A stretch of DNA of 64,000 bases from Sthenelais limicola (taxonomy: Eukaryota; Annelida; Polychaeta; Phyllodocida; Sigalionidae), in NCBI GenBank assembly GCA_942159475.1, contig OW804094.1:130620755-130684754 (forward strand), read 5' to 3'. A program made the translations under genes and the position numbers. Shown here one piece after another: positions 1-11,900 of this stretch. The notes under the pieces are model-generated. The model saw only the letters and a program-made list of their open reading frames with translations, searched no databases and was not told the DNA's origin. The stretch's first letter is position 1. Each line of letters starts with the position of its first letter.

Positions 1-700
1 TCATGTTGGCCACAAGCTTGTGACTGTTGTATTTGAGTTCACCAGATGAAGTGAAGTCGTTCATGTTGCCACGGTGTTGGACATTGCCGGAAACCTTGTG
101 GTCATTGTAAGAAGCCTCAGCAGACGACTGGAAATCATTGAAGCTACCACTGTGCTCGACCTTGGTGGCAATCTTGTGAGCACAGAATTCAGCATCAGCA
201 ATGGTAAGGAATCCCCTGCTGTTAACCTTGTGCTTGATATGACCAGCAAGATTGTGGGTGCCCCATGCAGCATCAACAGAGCCCTCGAAGTTGTTGAGGT
301 TTCCACTTTTCTTGACATTGCCAGAGAATGTGTGGCCATTCATGGCAGCATTAACAGAGGTATCACAGTGGGTCAGATCTCCCTTGTGGGTGATATCACC
401 AGAGATCTTGTGGTTGTTGAAGGTAGCCTCAGCAGATGTTTCAAAGTCATTACGGTTGCCATGGTGCTTACAGTTGCCAGTGATCCTGTGGCTATCAAAT
501 TCACCTTCGGCAGATGACTCAAAACCATTGAAGTTACCGCTGTGCTTGCATTTGCCAGACATTCTGTGGTTGTTGAAGGCAGCCTCAGCAGATGATTCAA
601 AGTCATTGAGGTTTCCACGGTGCTGGGCCTTGCCAGAGACCTTGTGTGAGTTCCAGTTGGCCTCACCAGATGAGGAGAATGCATTCATGTTTCCACGGTG
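1..700 (-). repeat. Coding tandem array: nine 26-residue (78-base) units in the lipid-carrier protein
   Basis: Successive units begin with the histidine codon at 698-700, 620-622, 542-544 and so on to 74-76. The spacing is exactly 78 bases with no indel, and the ninth unit is cut by the window edge after 25 complete codons. Position-wise consensus within a unit: H1, G3, N4, F8, S/T10-S11, E13, A14, aromatic 16, H19, K/R20, S/A22, G23. H19 is present in all nine and H1 in eight. Each unit has the length of a two-strand beta hairpin, with turns near N17-N18 and G3-N4. Unit 7 is the most diverged, having lost G3 and G23. The preceding unit (701-778) also has length 26, and the one before that is 30. 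Confidence 0.88.
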
Positions 701-3700
701 GTTGACTCTGAATGAACCTTCACCCTGGAATGGAACAATCTTGCCACTGGTCTCAAAGTTGTTAAGACCTCCCTTGTGCCTGAGATCAAAGCTGGCTCTC
801 TCAAAGTCGTGGTGGGGAGTCTCAATTGAGCCCTCAGTGGTGAATTCACGTCTTCCAGTAGTCTTGTGGTTTAGGTTGTAAGCATATCTGTAACGGGGCA
901 TCTCAAATGATCCAGTAGCCATAAGGTCACCGTTGCCTACCTTGAAGCTCTTGGACATGGTGTATTTTCTTGGGCCATACTCGATGAAACCATTGGTGTT
1001 GAAATCAGTGCGCTCTCCCTGGTGGGTCAGATCAAACTTGAGTGGGTGTCTGAAGGCATTGATAACTCCAGCAGTGTGGAAATCACCTGAGTGACCATCA
1101 TGGGTCAGCTCAGCATTCAAATTCTCGTAACCAGTGAAGGGGGTCTCAATCTGGATGGTGGTCTTGAGTCCACGGGCATGAGAATTGTGCTTGAAATCTA
1201 CACCAAATCTGTCATACCCTCTGAATGGAGTCTGGATATCAGCCTCAAATTCAATATCTCCACGAATGTGCTTGAATTTCCATACTCCAGTGAATTTAGA
1301 ACCATCACTCTCGATGTTTGCCTCGCATTCAAAGTTCCTCAAGTTACCCTTGTGGTTGTAGCTGAAATCAAGGTTCCTGTATGGAGTCTCTATCTTGCCT
1401 GTGGTCTGGAAGGCTGAGAGGTCACCGTTGTGGTTGAAGGTAGCAGCGAAGCGGTCAGATGGTGTCTCAAGGGAAGCGGTGGCCTCGATTTTGTCATTAG
1501 TCTTCTTGAAGCTGATTTGACTTGAGGCAGTCTGCTGACCATAGGTGACAGATGCACTGCTTGAGAAGTCACGGAGATGTCCTTCGTGGTTGACAATGAA
1601 GTTCATGGAAATGGTATCAATTTCCAACTTGCCATTGGTGTTGAAGCGTGCAAGAGTGCCATCATGGTTCAGGGCAATAGTGATTGTCTTGATCTCTGGG
1701 CGATCAGTAAGGACCTTAGCTTCAGCATTGAATCCCTGGGGGATCTTCTTGAAATCAAAGGTGATGCTCTGGGATCTGAAGTGACGGAATGGTGTGTTTA
1801 CACTGAAGGAGCTAGTGATGTCCTTTCCAGTCATTTTGAAGTTGCCATTGCTGTTGACGGTGGTGGTTGGGGTAGTGATTGAAAGGCTGGCGGCAAAATC
1901 GGTGAGTTCACCCTTGTTCTTGAGAAGGACATGATATTCCTCTGGGATGCTGGCATCAAACTTGAACTTGAATACATTGCTGAACCATTTGAATTCAGAG
2001 CTGGCAGACTTCTTCTCTCCATTGAGGATGATATCAATATTGTTACGGAAGTTCTTCAAGCTCTTGCCCTCATGCATAGCATCAATTACAAAGGAACGGA
2101 CTGGAGTGAATGGTGTCTTGAGTTCGAAGTTAGCCTTGATGTCATGTCCTTCTATTTCATAGATGGTCTTGGCAGAATACTCAGTGGTGCCGTATGTGAA
2201 GACAATTTCCTGCTCAAAGTTGGAAGGTGTACCCTCGTTCTTGAATTTAAGAGATACCTTCTTAGACTGGTAGGTGGGAGTGTTGACATTGGCAGAGGCA
2301 TCAAGTCGTCCTCCAGCCAATTTGAATGCACTCTGGCCATTGTAAACGTCACCGTTGGACTTGATTTGATAGTTGTTGGTGAAGTCAGTGATAGGGCCAG
2401 AATGGCTGAAAGTGATGCTGTATTCTTCAGGGGTGCTCAGGGTAGCAATGCCAGACACAGTTGTGCCAGCAATGTGGAATTCAGACATAGTGTTATAGCT
2501 TTTTCCATTAATTGAGAGAGATCCCTCGTTCTTGAAGTCATTCCATGGGCCATCATGCTTCAGAGCAATACCAAAGTTCCTCAACTGCCTGAATGGAGTG
2601 TTGATGTTAAGGCCAACGTTGAGATGGTCACCTCTGAGATTGAATTCATCAGTAACTGTGATCTTCTTCTCGAAAGCCTCGAGGGTGTATTCACAGTTGA
2701 AGTTGTTCCATGATCCAGTGTGTTTGCCAGCGATGTGGAACTTCTCATAGCCTTCAAATGGTGTCAGGATGAGGAGAGAGCCTTCAAGACGCTGACCACG
2801 GTTAAGGTAGGTGCTCTCAGCAGAGATGCGCTGTCCATTGACAATGGCTACAACCTTGTTGATTCCAGCATTGCTATCAAGGTCATGAGTAAGGGTGATG
2901 GTGAACTGACGTGGTACATTGATCTTGGCGTTGAGCTCAAAGTCTCTCTTGGTGATCTTGACAGAAGACTCATACTCGTATGTGTGCTCATTGAGGGTAA
3001 CTTTGGCATTGTTCTGGAAGTTACGGAGGTTTCCATCATGGTTAACTTCTGCAATGAAGACGCTGAACTCACGACTGGGGGTTCTCATTTCAGATTTGGC
3101 AGTAAGCTTGGTACCCTGGAGGGAGAAGATGTTGTTCATGGTGTATTTACGTCCTCTCAGCTCAAAGAGACTCTCCTGTTTGAAGTCAGTAATGTCACCT
3201 GATTGCTTGAATGTGAAAAGGACATTCTCAAAACCTTGGAATGGAGTTTGCATAGAGTGTCTTGTGGTGAAGCCATTACTATTCAAACTGTATGAATGCA
3301 TACCAGCTAGGCGGTAGTTCTCAATGTTCATGGACCAATCCATCTTGCCTTGGATGAGGTTGAAGTTGAGGCCAAGGTTCTTGTAACCACTGAATGGTGT
3401 GGTAAGGGTGATGAATGTGTGGACGCCTTCAGTTGACGTGAATTCAAACTCAGCATTGATCTTCTTGTTGTTAGCTAAGGAAAGTTCAGCAGAGGTCTTC
3501 ATGTTGGAGAGTGGGCCTTCATGGTTGAAAGTGGCAGTGATCTCTTCAGCATTCTCGAATGGAGTCTTCAGAGTGATGACAGCGGCAATCTTTCTGCCAG
3601 CATTGAGGCGGGTGGTGAATGCAATCTTCTCCCCTGGCTTGTACATGAGTTGGGTCTTAGTGTTGAAGCGACGCCAGTTGATGAATGTCATCTCATGATC

Positions 3701-5914
3701 AAAGGTGGCTTTGTAGGAAGGAATCTGGAAGCTTCCAGTCATGGTAAAGTCATCATTCTGCATCTTGTGGCTGTACATTGTGCGGAGGAAAGTGAGAGGC
3801 CTGAATGGAGTCTTCAGAGCGGCATTCACTTTCAGGTCAGATAAGTCAGATGTTGAAGCTTTGGCAGTGAATTCAACCTTGTCAGACATCATATTGTGGA
3901 AGAACTCAACCTTAGTGTTGAAGTCACTGGGTTCACCTTCAAGCTCAAAATCAAAGGTGATGAGCTCAGCGTATTGGCATGGTGATTTGAACTCATAGCT
4001 GTATGACTTGGTGCGACCAAAACCATAAACTTCATTCCACTCAATGACCTTTCCTGGGGCATATTGGTAGCTTCTCTTCTGGATCATATTGCCTCCCTCT
4101 TGCTTGCTCACAATATTGAACTTCTGCTTGGGGAAGTATGGTGTGGCGAGCTCGAATGTTCCATCAACTTCTGTGTCCCTGTAGACCATGTTGCCATCAA
4201 GGTTGAGCTTGGTACCTGGCCAGCTGATTTCATTCTTGACAGTGAGCGTGTTATCTTCGAGGCTGTCCTCGAGGTCAATGATGATGGTTTCAAATCCTTG
4301 GAATGGACTGGTGAACTTGGTCAAGATGTTGATACCAGTGTTTGCTACATTGGCATCTTGGGTGATCTTAATGCTCTTGCCAGTGGTCCATTGTAAGGTG
4401 GCATCAGTCTTGACTCCACGTGCATGGCTGATTGAGTGTTCGTGGTTGGCATTGACCATGATATCAACATCTGGGGCAGTCAGAGTGGTCTTGAGATGGA
4501 ATTCCCTCTTGGGTCCAGTGCTGACAATGCTGACATCAAAATCGAAGGCAGCCTTCTGTTTGTAGATCTCAATTTCACTGTGGTGTTTAAGGCTTCCAGC
4601 ATCATTGCTGTGCCTCCAGGTGATCTTGTTGGACCTGTAGCCCCTGAAGGGAGTGGTGACTGTGAAGTCGCCATTGCTGTTCAAGTAGTAACTCGATCTG
4701 GAGTGCTCACCATTGTAGTTCATGGTGACCTTCTTGCCCTTGGCCCATGTGAGCTCAGCATCAGTGTGGCACTTGCGGCCAGTATCAACATGGCTTCCAC
4801 TCAATGTGATCTCCTGGAAGTTCTTAAATGTGCTGGTCATGGTGATGCTTCCCTCAAGGTTAGGTGTAGCTGTTCCTGAGGCAACAAATGCGATGTTATG
4901 CCTGTTGAAGAAACCCTTGGTGCTGGCTCTGAAGGTGTTGCTCTCCTTGGCATAGTCAAGCTCGTATGTCACACGCTTAACAGCAGAGAAGGGAGTGGTA
5001 AGCTTGGCGTTGGCATCAACACTTTCCCATCCATTGCGGAGGTTGATTGTGAATTCACCATCAATCTTCTGGCTGGGTGCATAGGTGAGCTGGGTAGAGG
5101 CAGAGATCTGGGATGGGTTCCACTTGTGCTTGAAGGAAGCCTGGATCTCCTCGAAGTTCTCAATAGAGGACTTAAAGAGGAAGTCTCCCTGGTATTTGAT
5201 GTTTCCAGCACGGTTCAAGAATTCTCCAGAGGTGATGATCTCAAAGAACTTGTTGTGGCAAGCCTCAGCCTTGATGTTGAAAGCTGGCCTCATCTTGGCG
5301 AGGGTGATCTCAGCATTCACTGTAACCTTCTTGTCAGTGTCACGGGCAGCATCCCATTTGGCATCAAACATACCAGTATATGTCTTACCAGCAGACTTAA
5401 GCTCAAGCTCAGAGGTGATGGTGCGTCTTGGGTGGATGAGGCTCATGGAGGCACGAGCTTCATTAGCCTTGATGTCAAGCATGGCTTCAGCAGCATACTG
5501 GCGACCGCTGTGCTCAAGGGAAGCCTTACCTTCAAAGTCCCTCAAGACAGGCTTAAGGAATCCGACAAAGTTGATTGGAGAGGTGAATGGAGAGGTCAGA
5601 GTGGCTTCAAGTTCGTGACGTGGAAGCATCTTGTAGTCGGCAACAAGGTGGATGACTTGGCTAGCCTCAAGTTGGAGAGCAAGGTCGTTCCTATAGTGTT
5701 GGGTGTTGACCTCATGGATGGACTGGGTGTATCTCATCTGGCGTCCAGGGTAGTGCAGTTTGATGTCGGCAGAGGCCTTCAGTGGGGAAGTACTCTCACG
5801 GATGATGTCCATGGAGAAGAGACCATGCTGGCGGCCATCTTTGGTCAGAACTGCAGAGGATTTGAGAAGGTCCTTCTTGTGTTCATGGTTAAGATTAATG
5901 TTGTAATCCATGTT
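1..5914 (-). other. Exon 17: giant beta-rich lipid-belt exon, open to the window edge
   Basis: The acceptor is TTTACAG just upstream of 5914. From there the frame continues for 1971 codons without a stop and is still open at base 1. The product is rich in charged and polar residues alternating with F, Y, L, I and V, as expected for amphipathic beta strands that wrap lipid. A motif of the form T-P-F/Y-x-G/x-Y/F (for example TTPFRGY, TSPFQGFE, QTPFQGFE, KTPFENAE) recurs along the exon, followed by H-x-G, F-x-T/S and G positions. The last 700 bases form an exact 26-residue tandem array. Long open frames on the plus strand here are complement shadows caused by avoidance of TTA, CTA and TCA codons. 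Confidence 0.92.
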
Positions 5915-8900
5915 CTGTAAATAAAAGATTAATTAATGTTAAAAACATGTTGATACTGTTCATAGAAAAGGAAACTTGGTAAATGTGTCCTAAATCTTGT
6001 AAAGATGAATATCAATAAGAGTTAAATCATGTATATAATTGATATAAATATTTATTACTAGTGCCATGAAACATTACATCAAAAATACAATTCTATATCA
6101 GATCAAATTACCATGTAAGGGAACTTGAAGTCAGCCTCAAAGTTAGCCTTCTTGTTGTAACTGCCAATTGCGAGGGTGCCAGATTGTTCAAACTTGATTG
6201 TCTTCTCTTCGGATCCGTCGAGTTTGCCCTCAAAGCTGGTAGAGAGTGTGCGTCCCTGTTGTTGAACATCAAACTTGAGATCGGTGTTGTACTTGGCCCA
6301 GAGGGTGGAGGTGAATGCCATGGTGCCGGTGACATCAGTCCTCTTGCCAGCACTCTTGTCGCGGACCTTACCACTGAAGGTGAGACGGTTGCGGATGGCT
6401 CCACTTGGTTTGTACATGACCTCGAGGCGAGAGCTGTAGACATCTCCATTTTCAGAGGTTCTGTCAATGAACCCATCAACCTTTCCATTGACGATCGGGG
6501 ATTTGATGTTAAGTTGGGTCTCATAGCGGATTTTCTTGGTTTGTTTCTGGCCAGTGATGGTACCTGTGATAGATGAAAAATAAAAGTATGGTAAATAGAT
6601 TTTTACATACAGATAATTAAGGGAATATATAAGTGAATTGAAGATATCAAATGCTAGCTGACTGTGTGCCTCAACCTTTATATTGAATATTAAAGTTAAT
6701 GGCTTTTTCATAGAGTTGTAAGATCTTGAACAGCCTGGGAAATAAAATGTCTCAAAGTTAAAAAAATGTATGATAATGTTTTATTATTTAACCCAGAATA
6801 TAAACAAACCTTACCTTCAATGTTGACAGTTTCACTGAAGATGTTTTCAGCGACCATGTTGATGTCAATCTTGCGTCCAGTCCTGTAGAGGAGGCTACCA
6901 CTCACAGTTGGCTTGAGCCCGCTTGGGAGGGTAAGCTCGAACTTGGGCTCATAGCGTGTGTTGTACTTGTTGCTGGAGATTTTGACTTCAGCAAGAGCCT
7001 CATACCTGCGCTCTCCAAGGCTGGCCATAGCAGTGGCACGCTGGACCTCAGGCTGGCTGATGAAGGAACCTGTTGGAAGAAAGAGAAAGAGGGAATTTAA
7101 GGTCTGGAAAAGATACAAACTGTCCGAGATAGTTAAATATAAAAATATATTATGTAAAAATGTTATTGTTGAAACGTTATAGAACTTCATTGCTTCAGAA
7201 CTTGTACGCCATGATTTTTCTTCTCCCAGACTAAATGTGAACACCAATGAACTTCAGCCTAATAAACATTTTTCGAATCAAAATGTCTAACTTCAGCTTA
7301 GCTTCGTAAGCAACAATGCTATTGTTAACCAATGCAAACCACAAAACACATGTCACCCCCACCCATACTGTGATTACCAGCCCCTGATGAAGGTATAACA
7401 AGAATACCGAAAGGTTAGCACAACCAGTTTTGGTGTTAGAATTCCATCCCAATCATCTTTTTTATTATGGTTCTACTTATATTTGATGCATAGACTTTCA
7501 GGAATACATTGAGACCCATTGATAAAAAGTTAAAAGAAATGTAATGGTAGAATGCAGATATTTATTTTAAAAATTGATAGGGAATTAGTTCTAAGGAAAG
7601 AAACGTGAACAGGCTTGCAGATCAGATACTGTTGAATTAGCAATGAAAACAAATCATAACAAAGAGAGGTGCAATACCTTCGGCAACGGCTCTTGGGGTC
7701 CATGGGGTTATGAGACTGGCAGATACCTTCTTCTCTGAGTGGTTCAGGGAGAAGTCCATGGTGATCTCTCTCTTGACTCTGGATCCAGGGGTGTTGAAGT
7801 GGACGCGTGCAATGTCAACTGTGTCACGGTGACCTTCATGGTCGACCTGAGAAATCAAATTATTTTTATATCAAAGTTTGGTTCTTATTACATTCTTGGA
7901 AAGCGAAATAGATCAAATAGGCAATTTTATATTTACTCTGTGTATTCAATACAGGTGTGCACACGCCAAACATGCTGCTGTAATTAATAATTGAAATTAG
8001 GAGTGGAAATAAAATAAGAGCTTTACCAAGTCACGGAGACCCTTGACCTCGAAGTGGTAAGTCTGGAAGGTGTCCTTCTTGTTGACCAAGATGGAGACAG
8101 TGCCTGGGGCAGCGAGAGGGAAGTATGGTCCATTTGGAGAGGAGATGGCGTTGGGAACAGAAATAGTTCCGCAAACCTCGAAGCCAGTCACCTTGGAGAA
8201 CATGGCTGGGGTGCACTTGTTGTACTCGAATTTACTTCCAGTCAGGGTGATTTCATGGGTTTCCTCTCGGTAGACAACGAAGAAGTCATGTCTGTTGGAA
8301 AATGATGAAAGATGAATGATACAAAACTGATTGTTATCTAAAACGAAATTGGGATCAGGTTGGTAACGCAATCGTGACTTAAAGTGACACTTGCCGCTGA
8401 GCTCCTCATTTTTTTGACATATGCTTGAATTTCAACAATGTTCTGGATCATTATGCCATTAACCAATACCTGGGAGCATTAATGTATGAAATACAAGTAT
8501 TTGGAATATATAAGAGTTTAAAACTTCAAATTTTGTAGGGTGCCTCCATCACACTATAGTCTCTCAGACATGGCAGTTGGAAGAGGTCTCGCCGCCTGTA
8601 TGCCTCTTATCTTAATGAGTTAAGTGATACCAGCTGGATGGGACAGGGTATATATGTCACTATGTACCTCCTGCCTCGCTCTTAGTTCACATCCCTTTAC
8701 CATACACTGGAGCAGCACCTTATGGTCTAGTTACTGCTCTCTCAGATTTGAATTCCCCAATGGAACCTCTGCCACATTCTTCATTAACAAATATCAATTA
8801 ATCTAAGGAATATATAGAGTTGGTATTCCACACAAATGTTCTTACTTGTGCAGGTAATCGAAAACTACAAACATATTTCTAAATGATATATAGTCAAACA

Positions 8901-11900
8901 GTGACCATAGCCACTTTAAGTATCCAAAACAAGACCACATTCTAAGATTGAATTTCTAAGTATAAAAAGCATATACATGTAGTTGATTATAGCTTACTTG
9001 GCAGAGAAGACCTCCATTCTGTCGCGGGCCATGTTGATGTTCATGTCAAAGATCTTGCCTTCACGGAGGGTGATCCTTCCTGAGGCCTCGGTGCTTGTGT
9101 GCAGGGTGTCAACCGTGCGGAGTCCAGTGCGGGTGGCGAAGGCATCAATTCCCATCTCAGCTGTGATCTCAAGAGCAGCACTGAAAGTTAAAGAACAAAA
9201 CATTTCCAATCAATTGAATCAAAGAGTATTTAGAGAAATAAACCTGTGAATTTTATGTCCAATGACATCTAAACGAAATAATTCTCCCTACAACCCTAAT
9301 TAAAGGCAGAAAAGCATGGTTCCCCTCATAAGCACTGGTCTTGACAAATAGTTATGTCTTGTTGTGTAAATAGGTTGGAAAAAATTGAAAAAAATACTAA
9401 TAAAACTGATGAAATTAATAATCAACTATACTGATCAATTCATAATACAAAAACATTGATTATTAAAAGTAATGACATTAACTTAATCGTCATCTTAACA
9501 TCTCCTCCTTTGTATAGATTTCACGGATAGACAACTTGGTATAAACATTAAACTATTACAATCACTCATATTTACCTTGGGGCGAATTTTCCATCGATGG
9601 CGAGACTCCTTGGGGCAGCAGCCAGACTACGGACGTCCAATTTGCCGTTCAACTTGAGGTCGGTAACTCCATTACCCTGGATGTGCATGCGGAGTGGGAA
9701 ACCAGCAATGGTGGCTACGGTAACGGTGGTGTCAAGGAACTGGAAGCTCTTGGTGAAGTCGACTCTGTGGTCCTTGGCCAGCTCGATGAGCCAGTTGAGG
9801 TAGTTGAACTTCTCGCGTACGGTCTCAGCATCCAAGTCGTGGAAGTCAAGATAGCTGATTTCATTGCCGAAGACACGGAGGTAGGCAGATCCCTTTGGCT
9901 CAGTCTCACGCTTGATGTTGGCCTAAATGAAAGATAATCAGAATGATATTTTATTTTCAATATTACTTCATTCAATCGCGATTTTCTCTGGGAATGCATT
10001 AATTAAAAGGAAAGAGTTATTCTCGGGGGACTTAAAGGTGTTCTTTTCGAATAGACTAGAAAGGACATAATTTAATTAGACGATCTTTTTTAAATCAAAG
10101 ATTTATACTTTGAAACAGGTTCTTACCTTGTTGTTGATCTCATTGATGTCGTTGATCGTCTCCTTGTTCTCATCAGCTGGGGTGTTTGTATCGAAAACCT
10201 GGTCAAGGAAGTTGTTGATTCCCTCGACACGGCCACCGATCTCCACAAGGTTGATGGAGTGACCGAAGAGATCAGCAGTGAGGTTGAGAGAGGCAGACCT
10301 GGGCACGAAGGACTCGCCGGACCAGATGAGGTTGGACTCGACGGAGGCGCCGGAGTTCATGAGGTCAGAGAAGTAGGACTTCTCGATGTTGCGACTGAAC
10401 TTCCTCTTGTCAACATTGAACTCCTTGCGGAGGCTCTCGGTCTCGACGATCTGGCGGATCTCCTGTTTGAGTGGGCTGGAAGTCTCCTTGAGGTTGGTGA
10501 GGTGGGTCCAGACAAAGGAACCCAACTGGTTGATCTCTTCGACCTCGAGTCTGCTGCGGACGCGGCGGAGGACGTCCTCGGTTGGGCAGGCCATGAGGGA
10601 CAGGTAGGCGTTGATCCTGAGCTCGGTGTCGATCTCAGCGTTCTCGAACACGTTGGTGAGTTCAGAGCGCTGGAATCGATATTTTTCATTGAGTATAACG
10701 ATTGGCATTTTGCACAAAACCTCAATCTTTCATCTTGGATTATGATATATCATTGCTTTAGTATCAAATATCCATGAAGCGTTAATTAAAATGAGATATC
10801 AAAAAGAATCAGTTTTAAGTTTTGGAAATAATCACCATGAAACTAACAGGGCACATTGATTAGAATAGGACTATGGAATGTCAAATAATAACTTTATATA
10901 CATTTATATATATTGCCTTCATAGAATGGAGAGCAAGTTAGTTAAACTTACGTCAGCGGTGCAGGCCATACGACGGAAGGCCTGGATGGCGGCGACACGG
11001 GTCTCCACATCCAAGTCGGTGTTGCGGATGCACATGTTGATGGAGTCGGCGATGGACTCAGCGTGTCCTGTGTTTCCAAGGGCTTTGAGGGACATCATGA
11101 CGACATCATGTTCAGTGCTGGCCTTGCGGCAGCCTCCGACAAGGTGACCTCCGAAGATGGCGATGATAGCTTCGACCTCTCTGTTTTCAAAGAAAATATT
11201 ATAAATACTGGTGCATGTATGTGTATGTGAGGCGGTTCCATTCAATTATTATTATTCAATACTTCTCGTAAAAATGTTCACTAACTTTCACTTACATGTA
11301 CTATATTAGTCAACCATTCACACTTCCCAGTGTTAAAATAATAAATGTGAAGTCTCGTGATAACTAATAATATTAATTGAGAACTATTATAATAGATAGT
11401 TTTCCCCACGGCACATCATAACTCACTCAAATACAATGTATGCTAAATTTACAACCAAGATTTCAAATTTAAAAAATCAATATATTCAGACAAAAATACT
11501 AAAATACCTGGTGCTGCTGCAGTCAGCGTGGTGGCGGCAGTAGTTGTTGACGAGGGAGGAGATGGCGAGGGCGGCTTGGCGGCGGATGGGGCTGGTGGTG
11601 AGGAGAGGGGTGATCTCTCCCAACATGGCGGCGCTTGGGGTCTGTACGAAGGCGAGAGAGTTGAGCCACATAGTCTCCTCAGCTCCTGACACCTCTCCGC
11701 TGAGGATGAGGTCCTTGATGAGGCGGGCAGAGGCAACGGTGCCAACAGTTGGGACGGCATCGTGGATGTATTTCCTATGGGAACAATGATTAGGAATATT
11801 TGTATGAATGAAAGTAAGAATTACTAGAGGGTTGCTTATATACACCCAAATAATCACATCAAAATCCCCATTGTAAAAGTTTTGCTTGACCTTTATTAAA

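Noticed and set aside
74..5920. Series of plus-strand open frames (up to 340 codons) opposite the giant exon
   Set aside because: They are all in the frame that is the exact complement of the coding frame. They arise because the minus-strand gene rarely uses TTA, CTA and TCA codons. Their translations lack domains, and the minus-strand reading has clear family signatures.
8624..8806. Short plus-strand frame in intron 12
   Set aside because: Sixty codons, no motif. Exons 12 and 13 chain in phase across this intron.
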